Position numbers and translations under genes: made by a program. Shown piece after piece: positions 26,577 through 34,244 of a stretch of DNA of 64,000 bases (position 1 is its first letter; every line of letters starts with the position of its first letter). This DNA comes from JASBTN01 sp965228805. GTDB taxonomy: Bacteria > Pseudomonadota > Alphaproteobacteria > Rhodobacterales > Rhodobacteraceae. The stretch is taken from positions 1,178,001-1,242,000 of the forward strand of contig NZ_CBDDIE010000003.1 of assembly GCF_965228805.1 (NCBI RefSeq), written 5' to 3'. Under the pieces are notes generated by a model. That model did no database searches. It was not told the DNA's origin and saw nothing but the letters and a program-made list of their open reading frames with translations.

Positions 26577-26905
26577 TCAGACGGGCGGTCGTGCTGCTGG
26601 CGCTGGCCGCCTGCACGCCTGAACCGCCCGCGCCCAGCGTTACCTTTCATCCCGATCCGGGCGGGCTTGAGGTCCGCCCATCGGGCCTGCGCGTCGATTT
26701 CGGTCGCGCGCCCTCGGGTGTCATCCCCGCATTGGACCGGTCATTGGGCGCGCACCGCACCGTTGCGCTGGGCGCCTGCCCGCAGGGGATCGTGCAACAG
26801 CTGGCCTGGCGTGGTCCTGAGGGCGACCTGGTGCTGACCTTTTCGGATCACCGTTTTGTCGGCTGGCGTCAGGGTGAGGCCAAGGCCGGGCAGGTCTGTG
26901 CATGA
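26573..26905 (+). CDS. small predicted lipoprotein of unknown function
   Basis: 110 residues beginning with GTG that overlaps the regA stop (GTGA). The start MIRRAVVLLALAAC looks like a lipoprotein signal with Cys14 as the lipidation site, followed by a Pro-rich spacer. Two further cysteines (ACP near 79, VCA at the C-terminus) could form a disulfide. No family recognised. Its coupling to regA and to the following gene (ATGA) suggests one operon. Confidence 0.7.
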   Translation: MIRRAVVLLALAACTPEPPAPSVTFHPDPGGLEVRPSGLRVDFGRAPSGVIPALDRSLGAHRTVALGACPQGIVQQLAWRGPEGDLVLTFSDHRFVGWRQGEAKAGQVCA

Positions 26906-27405
26906 GCCGGGGGCAGAAGAAACCGCTCTGGCGCAAGGTGAACCGGCGCACCTACAAGGTGCATCGGGAGGACCTGCATGGCGAGGCGCGGGACATGCGA
27001 GCCGCAGGTGGCGAGGAGTCTATGCACTCAACGCGCCGCCAGGGGCGGGACTATACGCCGCTTTACAAGTTTCTGCTGTCCAAGGTGGGCGAGAATTGGG
27101 ATGCGGTCCATGCCGAGGCGGTCAGCCGTCTCGATGACTCCGCACCGATCTTTTACATGGTCGCGCTGAAGGAAGCGGACAGGCGACCGGTCATGCGCTC
27201 GGGCGAAAGTACCTATTACAGCGGGCTTTATGTGGATGCAGCGGGGCGGTTGGCCGTGGTGGACCCAGGGATCAATCACACTACGTTCGAACCATTCTGC
27301 GCTTGCTGCACCCACACGTTCAACGGCAAGCCGTTGGTCAAGGCGTACACGGGGCCCCGGTCACTCGGGGCGTCGGACGGTGAACCCGGTGATTTTGAGC
27401 CCTGA
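26902..27405 (+). CDS. unknown protein with a CACC cysteine cluster
   Basis: 167 residues, ATGA-coupled to the preceding lipoprotein gene. A very basic N-terminus (KKPLWRKVNRRTYKVHRED) precedes a mixed region, and near residue 135 there is PFCACCTHTFNGKP, which could bind zinc with neighbouring His. No family recognised, and there is no signal peptide or membrane segment. The last 68 bases overlap a small ORF on the other strand. Confidence 0.65.
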   Translation: MSRGQKKPLWRKVNRRTYKVHREDLHGEARDMRAAGGEESMHSTRRQGRDYTPLYKFLLSKVGENWDAVHAEAVSRLDDSAPIFYMVALKEADRRPVMRSGESTYYSGLYVDAAGRLAVVDPGINHTTFEPFCACCTHTFNGKPLVKAYTGPRSLGASDGEPGDFEP

Positions 27406-27523
27406 GGCTGCCCCAACCCAGCGGTACATTCAGGCGCGGCAAGTCGGCCTCGCGCGGGAGGCAGGGTTTCGCGGCGTCGGTCCGGCTGGCGATGGTCAGG
27501 CTGTTGGCGATAATCTGAAACAT
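27338..27523 (-). CDS. candidate 61-residue protein divergent from LysR gene
   Basis: The ATG at 27523 has an AAAGGAAC ribosome site and faces the LysR gene across 96 bases, the normal position of a LysR target. The product (MFQIIANSLTIASRTDAAKP at the start) is basic, without a membrane segment. Its 3' part overlaps the previous gene antisense, which lowers confidence. No family recognised. Confidence 0.45.
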   Translation of the reverse strand: MFQIIANSLTIASRTDAAKPCLPREADLPRLNVPLGWGSLRAQNHRVHRPTPRVTGAPCTP

Positions 27524-27619
27524 GGGCTTGTTCCTTTTCTCTGGTCTGACCCCAGAAAGCCTTGTTTTGCGCGAATAGTCCAATCAGTATGATTTCCAGA
27601 TTGTAAGTGGAGCTAACAT

Positions 27620-28489
27620 ATGGATTGGCGCGACATCCCTTCGCTTTCTGCCCTGCGCGCATTTGAAGCCATGGCGCGATTGGGCTCGTTTTCCGCCGCC
27701 GCGCGGGAGCTGAACGTGACCCATGCCGCCGTGGCCCAGCATGTGCGGGGGTTGGAGGCGGAATTCGGCGAAAGCCTGGCGCGGCGTGCGGGCAGCGGGA
27801 TGGAGTTGACCGAAGAGGGTCAGCGCCTGGCCGCCGCCCTGTCGCAGGGGTTCGGCCAGATCGCCGCCGGGGTGCGTGAGCTGCGTCAGGCACGGGGCGG
27901 GCGGCCGATCCAGGTTACGCTGACGCCCTCCTTTGCGGAGAACTGGTTGATGCCGCGTCTGGGCGGGTTTCGCACCGCGCATCCCGACCTGCCAATCGCG
28001 CTGATCCCGCATCAGGGCGTGTCAGACCTGGTGCGCGACGGCTATGACCTGGGCCTGCGTTTCGGGCGTGGCGATTGGCCGGGGGTCGAGGCGCAGATGC
28101 TGGTCCCGGCGAATTTCGTCGTGGTCGGGCGGCCTGATATCTTGGAAGGGGTGGACACGGATGATCTGTCCGCTCTGGCGACCCTGCCCTGGTATGTTGA
28201 GGAAGGTTGGGACGAAACCCGGCTCTGGGCCGAGGCCGCCGGGCTGGATCTGAGCTTTTCGGACGTGACGCCCTTTCCGATCAACACCATGGTCTTGTCT
28301 GCCGTGCGCGCCGGGTTGGGCGTGGCAATGCAGGCCCACGCGCTGGTGGAAAGCGACCTGAAGTCGGGCAATCTGGTGCTGTTGCATCAGGCGGCCCCCA
28401 GTGAGCTTGGCTATTACATCGTCACCCCCGAAGGTGGGGTGTCCCCACGGGTCAAGCTGCTGATCGACTGGCTGAAAAGCGTGGCCTAG
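27620..28489 (+). CDS. LysR-type transcriptional regulator, GcvA/HvrB-like
   Basis: 289 residues. The N-terminal winged HTH (LSALRAFEAMARLGSFSAAA, VTHAAVAQHVRGLE) precedes a periplasmic-binding-like effector domain. The sequence style (PSLSALRAFEAMARLGSF) is that of the GcvA subgroup. In Rhodobacter capsulatus a LysR regulator, HvrB, lies near regA and controls ahcY; ahcY is 3.6 kb away here, so an HvrB-like role is possible but only inferred. Its stop overlaps the convergent GNAT gene. Confidence 0.9.
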   Translation: MDWRDIPSLSALRAFEAMARLGSFSAAARELNVTHAAVAQHVRGLEAEFGESLARRAGSGMELTEEGQRLAAALSQGFGQIAAGVRELRQARGGRPIQVTLTPSFAENWLMPRLGGFRTAHPDLPIALIPHQGVSDLVRDGYDLGLRFGRGDWPGVEAQMLVPANFVVVGRPDILEGVDTDDLSALATLPWYVEEGWDETRLWAEAAGLDLSFSDVTPFPINTMVLSAVRAGLGVAMQAHALVESDLKSGNLVLLHQAAPSELGYYIVTPEGGVSPRVKLLIDWLKSVA

Positions 28490-28971
28490 AGCTCGTAGCG
28501 TTTGCAGGCCTTCGCGACCACCGTGCCGTCGCCCAGTGTGACCTGAGGCAGGCGTTTGTAATCCTCGAACCCGCGGCTTTGGTAATAGGCCAGCCCGCCG
28601 GTGTTGTCGGCGCGGATCGTGGCGTTGATCCAGGCGTAGCCCAGGGTCTTGGCGGCCTTGCGGGTGGCGTCGAACAGGCGGGAGCCGATGCCCAACCCTG
28701 TCTGGCCGACCTGAACGAAGGTGGCGATGTCGCAGGCCTCGGGCGGCAGGTCCGGATTGGGTGCGATCCATTGGAAGCCCAGCAGCTCGCCAGCGTCCGT
28801 CTCGGCCACATGCCAGGCGGCGTTGCCGCTGCTGATCATCCAGCCTGACAGCTCGTCACCTGTCACGGGCGTGGTCAGTGCCGTGGTGCCGCCGCGCGTG
28901 ATAATCTGGTTCAACAGCTCGGCCATGGCGCGGCAGTCCAGGCGACCGGCGGGGCGGATATGCAGGGTCAT
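28486..28971 (-). CDS. GNAT family N-acetyltransferase
   Basis: 161 residues with a recognisable acetyl-CoA-binding motif (VQVGQTGLGIGSRLFDATRKAA begins near residue 87) and the C-terminal ADNTGGLAYYQSRGF motif B. It acetylates an unknown amine. The ATG overlaps the stop of the HD-hydrolase gene (ATGA), so the two are one transcription unit. Confidence 0.88.
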   Translation of the reverse strand: MTLHIRPAGRLDCRAMAELLNQIITRGGTTALTTPVTGDELSGWMISSGNAAWHVAETDAGELLGFQWIAPNPDLPPEACDIATFVQVGQTGLGIGSRLFDATRKAAKTLGYAWINATIRADNTGGLAYYQSRGFEDYKRLPQVTLGDGTVVAKACKRYEL

Positions 28972-29561
28972 AGCTGTGCCAACAACTCTGCGTGGCGCGC
29001 GGTAAAGTCGCGGCGCACTTCGACCGGGGGACGCAGGGTGATTTCGAGCCCCTTGATCACCTCGGGATTGGGGCGACCGAAGAACTTGTTGCTCTCCGGC
29101 ACGTCAAAGCCTGCGATCTGCGTGGCCTCTAGCCAGGCGGAGACCCGGTCGGCGCGTTTAATCGCCTTCTTGATCGTGACAGGCAGCTGCGCAGGCAGAC
29201 CGAAGCGGATGTGGATCGCGGCGGTCAGGCGCACGTCCAGCTCGCCATAGCCCGGCCCGACGGCGGCTTTGACCGGCGAGATCATGTCGCCGATCACATA
29301 TTCCGGCGCGTCATGCAGCAGCGCGGCCAGGCGCCATTTCACCGGCGCCTTGGGATACATGCGGGTGTAGATTTCCTCGACCAGCAAGGAATGCTCGGCC
29401 ACGGAATAGGGGTAGTCGCCATAGGTCTGCCCATTCCAGCGCGCCACGAAGGCCAGACCGTGGGCGATGTCTTCGACCTCGATATCCATCGGGGTTGGGT
29501 CCAGAAGGTCCAACCGACGCCCCGATAGCATCCTTTGCCATGCCCGTGGTTTCGTCGGCAT
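28968..29561 (-). CDS. HD-domain phosphohydrolase (YfbR-like)
   Basis: 197 residues. Metal-binding HD signature: SVAEHSLLVEEI with the first His, then LLHDAPEYVIGDMISPVK, and a later aspartate in KRADRVSAW. This arrangement is that of YfbR-type 5'-deoxynucleotidases and related small HD proteins. The actual nucleotide substrate is not decided. The ATG follows an AGGAAGG ribosome site. Confidence 0.85.
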   Translation of the reverse strand: MPTKPRAWQRMLSGRRLDLLDPTPMDIEVEDIAHGLAFVARWNGQTYGDYPYSVAEHSLLVEEIYTRMYPKAPVKWRLAALLHDAPEYVIGDMISPVKAAVGPGYGELDVRLTAAIHIRFGLPAQLPVTIKKAIKRADRVSAWLEATQIAGFDVPESNKFFGRPNPEVIKGLEITLRPPVEVRRDFTARHAELLAQL

Positions 29562-29606
29562 CTTGTTGACCTTCCTCTGGTTCGCTGGACCGGTTCACGG
29601 GGCGGT

Positions 29607-30566
29607 TTACTTCAGCTGCAAGTCCGAGGTGAAGCCCGAAATGTACCGACCCATGCGACGGAAGTCGATTGCGTGCAACAGGTAGAGCGCGATCCAGGTC
29701 CAGCGTCGGCTGCCCATTGGCGGACGGTCGGGCATTTGGGCGGCAAGCTCGGGGAAGTGCTCCTGCAGGTGGCGTGTGTAGATGGCCACGTGACGGGCGG
29801 CATAAATCCCGTTGGTGTCGCGCCAGGGTTTGCGGGAGCTCATGAAATGCACCAGGCACGGGTCGATGAAATGGGTAAAGAAGAAGAAGCGGTGGAAGCT
29901 GGGCCAGTTCCAGACCGGCCCAAGCTCGGCCCAGTTGTCATGCAGCGCCAGGTTCAGGGCGCTCTGATCATGTTTGCGCCGCATGACCTCGTTGTCGGTG
30001 CGGGCAAAATCCATGGTCTTGGCCTCGATCTCCTGCTCCAGATAGGCGGACACGTCGATCAGCATGACGCCCGAGTTGAAGTAGGGCGCATGAGGCAGGC
30101 CCGCGGCCTTGTATTCGGGTTGGTAACGGTTTGGCTTGCGGATCTGCGAATTGTTGCGCACCGCTGCCACCGGGCGCCCGCCCAGGTCCAGGGCCAGCAG
30201 GGCGGCAATGTCCCCGCGTTCATAGATGATGTCGGAGTCCAGATAGAGGATCCGGTCGTAATCCGCGGCCAGAAGGCGCGGGGCGACCACGCGCTGATAG
30301 GCGGCCAGGGTGATCTTCTTGTCGGTCGCCAGAACCTGCCAATCCTCGGGCATGTCGAAGCGCAACATGCGCAGATTGAGCGCGTCGCAAAGCGGCAGCT
30401 TCGGCAGGTCCTGGTGCGACAGGATGCAGATGTCGAAGTTGCGGGCGGGGAAGGCCTGGGCGATCTGGCTGGCCAGCAGCGTGGCAAAGGGATAGTAGCC
30501 CGCATCACAGGCCATCAGCACGCAATGGCGATGTTGCGCGGGCTGATTGTCCGTCACTTCGGTCAT
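29607..30566 (-). CDS. glycosyltransferase family 8 protein
   Basis: 319 residues. The GT-A metal site DSD is in ILYLDSDIIYERGD, preceded by a nucleotide-sugar fold (VLMACDAGYYPFATLLASQI). A later region (FNSGVMLIDVSAYLEQ) matches the GT8 pattern of a NSGV..ID motif. Such enzymes add galactose or glucose from UDP-sugars to lipopolysaccharide or glycogenin-like acceptors; acceptor here unknown. It stands alone, without other polysaccharide genes. Confidence 0.87.
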   Translation of the reverse strand: MTEVTDNQPAQHRHCVLMACDAGYYPFATLLASQIAQAFPARNFDICILSHQDLPKLPLCDALNLRMLRFDMPEDWQVLATDKKITLAAYQRVVAPRLLAADYDRILYLDSDIIYERGDIAALLALDLGGRPVAAVRNNSQIRKPNRYQPEYKAAGLPHAPYFNSGVMLIDVSAYLEQEIEAKTMDFARTDNEVMRRKHDQSALNLALHDNWAELGPVWNWPSFHRFFFFTHFIDPCLVHFMSSRKPWRDTNGIYAARHVAIYTRHLQEHFPELAAQMPDRPPMGSRRWTWIALYLLHAIDFRRMGRYISGFTSDLQLK

Positions 30567-30580
30567 GTTACAGTGTCCTA

Positions 30581-30627
30581 CACAGAGCTGTGATGGCAGA
30601 TTTTGCCATTTATTTTCAACGCGTTGA
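30581..30627. promoter_or_regulatory. two dyad sequences upstream of the GT8 gene
   Basis: CACAGAGCTGTG (30581-30592, dyad with a two-base centre) and the perfect 12-bp palindrome TCAACGCGTTGA (30616-30627) lie in the 246-base interval between the divergent GT8 gene and the secreted-protein gene. They are candidate operators. No recogniser is identified. Confidence 0.3.
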
Positions 30628-30812
30628 TACGAAGGTCACCCGCTTCACGCAAAGGTGGGTGGGTGTGTTCGGCACATTCTTGCCACAATTCCCATATATA
30701 TTGAAGCAATCAAGCAGACGCGGGCAAGCTGCCACGCAAGAAGTCTTTGAGGCGAGGAAACAATAATGCGAATGAAGTGGCAGCCTGTCCGGTAAAACGG
30801 AAAGGAACCGTC

Positions 30813-31130
30813 ATGTTCAAGCGTATTCTGAGTGCGGCCCTCGTGTTCGGCGCCGCGTCCCTGGCCCCCCCGGCCGCCAATGCGACCCCGGCCTGCGGGC
30901 CGCGTGATATCGTCATCGAAAAACTGGAAAACGGCTACAAGGAAGCCCTTGTCGGCGGTGGCCTGTCCGGTGCGACCCAGCTTCTGGAAGTGTGGTCCAG
31001 CCCCGAGACGGGAAGCTTTACCATCCTCCTGACCCAGGCCAACGGCACCAGCTGCATTCTGGCCGCCGGCGAAAACTGGCACGGTGAAATGCCTGCGCAA
31101 CCCGTCGCCGATCCCGGCATTGCGGGGTAA
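30813..31130 (+). CDS. small secreted protein of unknown function
   Basis: 105 residues. A signal peptide (MFKRILSAALVFGAASLAPP..ANA, cleavage near residue 24) is followed by a compact domain with two cysteines (C28 and one in NGTSCILA), likely a disulfide in the periplasm. AAAGGAAC precedes the ATG at 30813; an upstream in-frame start at 30747 would place the signal internally and is rejected. No family name can be given with certainty. Confidence 0.72.
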   Translation: MFKRILSAALVFGAASLAPPAANATPACGPRDIVIEKLENGYKEALVGGGLSGATQLLEVWSSPETGSFTILLTQANGTSCILAAGENWHGEMPAQPVADPGIAG

Positions 31131-31209
31131 CAATCCCCTCGGGTCCATTGCCTGTTAACCCTCCGGGTGTTATGGCGCCTCCAACACGAAACACGTGATG
31201 GAGTTTCCC

Positions 31210-32595
31210 GTGACCCAGGATTACATCGTCAAGGATATCAGCCTGGCCGAGTTCGGCCGCAAGGAGCTGGATATCGCCGAAACCGAAATGCCCGGCCTGA
31301 TGGCGCTGCGCGCCGAATATGGCGACAGCAAACCGCTGAAGGGCGCGCGCATTGTCGGCTCGCTGCATATGACGATCCAGACCGCCGTTCTGATCGAGAC
31401 CCTGGTCGCGCTGGGCGCCGATGTGCGCTGGGCGTCGTGCAACATCTTCTCGACCCAGGACCACGCCGCCGCCGCGATCGCTGCGGGTGGTACGCCGGTC
31501 TTCGCCATTAAAGGCCAGTCGCTGGAAGAGCACTGGGATTACCTGGACCGCTCGTTCTTGTTCCCGGAAGGGCCGAATATGATCCTGGACGATGGCGGCG
31601 ATGCGACGCTGTATGTCCTGCTGGGCGCCCGCGCCGAGGCCGGTGAAGACCTGGGCGTGCCCGGTTCGGAAGAGGAAGAGGTGATCCACAAGCAGATCGC
31701 CAAGCGCATGGCTGAAAGCCCGGGCTGGTTCACCAAGACCCGCGATGCGATCAAGGGCGTGTCGGAAGAGACCACCACCGGCGTGCACCGCCTGTATGAC
31801 CTGGTGAAACAGGGCCAGCTGCCCTTCCCGGCGATCAACGTGAACGACTCGGTCACCAAGTCGAAATTCGACAACAAATACGGCTGCAAGGAATCGCTGG
31901 TCGACGGCATCCGCCGCGCCACCGACACGATGATGGCGGGCAAGACCGCCGTGGTCTGCGGCTATGGCGACGTGGGCAAGGGCTCGGCCGCTTCGCTGCG
32001 CGGCGCCGGTGCCCGTGTGAAGGTGACCGAAGTCGACCCGATCTGCGCCCTGCAGGCCGCCATGGACGGGTTCGAGGTTGTGACCCTGGAAGATGCGGTG
32101 GATAGCGCCGATATCTTCATCACCACCACCGGCAACAAGGACGTGATCCGCATCGAGCACATGCGCGCGATGAAGGACATGGCCATCGTCGGCAACATCG
32201 GCCACTTCGACAACGAGATCCAGGTTGCCCATCTGAAGAACCACAAGTGGACCAACATCAAGGACCAGGTGGACATGATCGAGATGCCCTCGGGCGCCCG
32301 TCTGATCCTGCTGTCCGAAGGCCGCCTGCTGAACCTGGGCAATGCCACCGGCCACCCATCCTTCGTGATGTCGGCCTCGTTCACCAACCAGGTGCTGGCT
32401 CAGATCGAACTGTTCACCAAGGGTGACGAATACAACAACGACGTCTACATCCTGCCCAAGCACCTGGATGAGAAGGTCGCGCGCCTGCACCTGGGGCGGA
32501 TCGGCGTCAAGCTGACCACGTTGAGCGAGGACCAGGCGTCCTATATCGGTGTGACTCCGGAAGGACCCTATAAGCCCGAGCACTACCGTTACTGA
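31210..32595 (+). CDS. ahcY: adenosylhomocysteinase
   Basis: Hydrolyses S-adenosylhomocysteine to adenosine and homocysteine, keeping methylation reactions running. 461 residues with the NAD site VVCGYGDVGKGSAASL and the family C-terminal end KPEHYRY. GTG at 31210 (MTQDYIVKDI) is six bases after GGAG and matches the usual N-terminus. GTG 31195 and ATG 31198 are alternatives. A strong terminator follows 23 bases after the stop, inside the next gene. Confidence 0.96.
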   Translation: MTQDYIVKDISLAEFGRKELDIAETEMPGLMALRAEYGDSKPLKGARIVGSLHMTIQTAVLIETLVALGADVRWASCNIFSTQDHAAAAIAAGGTPVFAIKGQSLEEHWDYLDRSFLFPEGPNMILDDGGDATLYVLLGARAEAGEDLGVPGSEEEEVIHKQIAKRMAESPGWFTKTRDAIKGVSEETTTGVHRLYDLVKQGQLPFPAINVNDSVTKSKFDNKYGCKESLVDGIRRATDTMMAGKTAVVCGYGDVGKGSAASLRGAGARVKVTEVDPICALQAAMDGFEVVTLEDAVDSADIFITTTGNKDVIRIEHMRAMKDMAIVGNIGHFDNEIQVAHLKNHKWTNIKDQVDMIEMPSGARLILLSEGRLLNLGNATGHPSFVMSASFTNQVLAQIELFTKGDEYNNDVYILPKHLDEKVARLHLGRIGVKLTTLSEDQASYIGVTPEGPYKPEHYRY

Positions 32596-32602
32596 TCCGC
32601 AG

Positions 32603-33343
32603 ATGACGGATGAGAAGAAACGCCGCCCGTTCATCCGACGGGCGGCGTTTTCCGCTTTTTGGACCCTCACGGTTCTGGCCGCGCTGGCTGGGGGTGGTTG
32701 GTGGCTGGTCGGGCTGCCGAACAGCCCGCTGCCCGACCATTGGAACCCGCGCAAGGATCTGGTGGTCACCGCGCCGGTGACGCCGGTTACCAAGCTGCAG
32801 CTGATGCGTGCCGTGGCCGATGAGGCGACCTGCCGTGCGGTGCTGGATCAGGCCGGTGTGGCGTTCAGCCATCTCGACGATCTGGTGGTCAATGAGAACT
32901 GCGGCATTGCCGGGCGTGGGCGGCTGACCGGGTTGACCTCGGCCGGAATAGAGCCTGTCGAGACCCGCTGCGCCACTGCCCTGCGGCTGACCCTGTGGGA
33001 ACATCACGTGGTGCAACCCGCCGCCCGCGAGTTGCTGGGGACGGAGGTGTCCGAGCTTCTGCAGATCGGCAGCTACAACTGCCGCAAGATACGGGGCTCG
33101 ACTGACGCCTGGAGCAGCCATGCCACCGCTGACGGGATCGACATCACCGGCATGCGCCTGGCGGACGGGCGGCGCCTGACCCTGTTGGCCGATTGGCAGG
33201 GTGACGGGCCCGAGGCCGCCTTTCTGCGCCAGATCTGGAAGGGATCCTGCACCTGGTTCCGCCTGGTCCTGGGCCCCGATTACAACCGCCTGCACGCGGA
33301 TCATTTTCACATGCAGAACACCGGCTGGGGCTTCTGCCGCTAG
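32603..33343 (+). CDS. extensin-like family protein
   Basis: 246 residues. A basic N-terminus and one transmembrane helix (about 16-37) precede an extracytoplasmic domain with paired cysteines (TCRAVL, ENCGIAG, TRCATA, YNCRKI, GSCTWF, GFCR) and conserved His/Asp residues (SSHATADGIDITG, LHADHFHMQ). This is the extensin-like C-terminal (DUF/PF06904-type) family, related to metal peptidase-like folds; role probably in the cell wall, not proven. A 12-bp terminator stem covers codons 6-16. Confidence 0.8.
   Translation: MTDEKKRRPFIRRAAFSAFWTLTVLAALAGGGWWLVGLPNSPLPDHWNPRKDLVVTAPVTPVTKLQLMRAVADEATCRAVLDQAGVAFSHLDDLVVNENCGIAGRGRLTGLTSAGIEPVETRCATALRLTLWEHHVVQPAARELLGTEVSELLQIGSYNCRKIRGSTDAWSSHATADGIDITGMRLADGRRLTLLADWQGDGPEAAFLRQIWKGSCTWFRLVLGPDYNRLHADHFHMQNTGWGFCR
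32619..32653 (+). terminator. rho-independent terminator of ahcY inside the next reading frame
   Basis: A perfect 12-bp stem AACGCCGCCCGT (32619-32630) / ACGGGCGGCGTT (32638-32649) with a 7-base loop runs into TTTCC and then CGCTTTTT. It lies 24 bases after the ahcY stop and within the first codons of the extensin-like gene. Confidence 0.75.
32945..32955 (+). repeat. oriented motif copy 8 (GGAATAGAGCC)
   Basis: Inside the extensin-like gene, sense strand; continues TGTCGAG. Uses a rare ATA codon. Confidence 0.6.
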
Positions 33344-33679
33344 GGTGATTTGGCCGCGCGGGTTGCCCATGAGGAAGCGTGCGGCGGCTTTGCCACCAAT
33401 ACCGCGTAGGGCTTTCATTGTGGGTTTGAGGGGATCACGCCGGAGCCAAAGGCTCGTTTTTTGGCATTTCAAGCGCGCAGTGGATCACATTCGCGCGCGA
33501 GGCGAGAAACCGGCGAAGCTTCGCGCGTAGGTCGGCGAGAACACGCTATAGTGAACGGTTTCGGCGGGTTTCCGACAATTGCGGAGGCGCTGTCACGTCC
33601 CTACCTCTGATGCACGAGGGCGGCGGAAAACCGGCCTCACGACATAATCCGACAGTGAGAATTCACGAGGAGAGAGAAG
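33344..33679. other. 336-base intergenic interval
   Basis: It holds a short terminator (33443-33463), an imperfect GC-rich dyad near 33485-33528, and the ribosome site of the following gene at about 33669-33676. A leftward open stretch from TTG 33472 runs into the extensin-like gene antisense and is not supported as a gene. No other feature is seen. Confidence 0.5.
33443..33463 (+). terminator. short rho-independent terminator
   Basis: GAGCC-AAA-GGCTC followed by GTTTTTT, about 100 bases after the extensin-like stop. The stem is only five base pairs. Confidence 0.55.
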
Positions 33680-34192
33680 ATGAAGACACTTACCGCAGCC
33701 GCATTTGTCGCGATCTGCAGCCTGCCGATGGCAGCTCAGGCGCAGGACTGGACCGGCTTCTACGGGGGTCTGCAAGGCGGGATCGCGGATAGCGACTCCG
33801 GTCTGGTCGGGGGCTCCGACAGCTCCCTTGGCGCCTTTGCCGGGTACAACTTCGACCTGGGCGGTTCCGTTGCCGGGGTCGAGCTGAGCTATTCCGATCC
33901 GAATAAGACCCTGACCGGTGGCGGCGATCTGCGGGACCAGTTCGAACTGAAGGGCCGTTATGGTGTCACGCTTGGCCAGGGGCTGATCTACGGCACCGTG
34001 GGCTATCTGCATGCCGATGTCTCAACCGGCGGTTCGACCGACGGGTATCTGGTCGGTGTCGGCTATGACCATATGCTGACCGACAACATGTTCATCGGTG
34101 GTGAGCTGAGCCACAACCGTTATGACGACCTGCCCGGTGGCGGCAATGCCTCGTCGAACAATCTGGATCTGCGCATCGGTTTGAAGTTCTGA
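33680..34192 (+). CDS. small outer-membrane beta-barrel protein
   Basis: 170 residues. A signal peptide (cleavage after AAQAQ, about residue 21) is followed by DWTGFYGGLQGG, the typical first strand of OmpW/Omp25-like eight-strand porins. Alternating aromatic and polar strands and a C-terminal aromatic residue (RIGLKF) signal insertion by the BAM machinery. Possibly a structural or adhesion porin. It is stand-alone with its own bidirectional terminator. Confidence 0.85.
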   Translation: MKTLTAAAFVAICSLPMAAQAQDWTGFYGGLQGGIADSDSGLVGGSDSSLGAFAGYNFDLGGSVAGVELSYSDPNKTLTGGGDLRDQFELKGRYGVTLGQGLIYGTVGYLHADVSTGGSTDGYLVGVGYDHMLTDNMFIGGELSHNRYDDLPGGGNASSNNLDLRIGLKF

Positions 34193-34212
34193 CCGCACTC
34201 AGATCCGCAAAG

Positions 34213-34242
34213 AAAAAGGGGGCCGTTCTGGCCCCCTTTTTT
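34213..34242. terminator. bidirectional rho-independent terminator
   Basis: AAAAAGGGGGCC-GTTCT-GGCCCCCTTTTTT lies between the convergent barrel gene and trpB. Confidence 0.93.
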
Positions 34243-34244
34243 GC

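Noticed and set aside
31131..31209. Possible SAH or SAM/SAH riboswitch before ahcY
   Set aside because: I looked for the conserved stems and core of these riboswitches and found none; the leader is short.
33344..33472. Leftward frame from TTG 33472 with basic, coding-like start
   Set aside because: No ribosome site, crosses the terminator hairpin and runs on antisense through the extensin-like gene.
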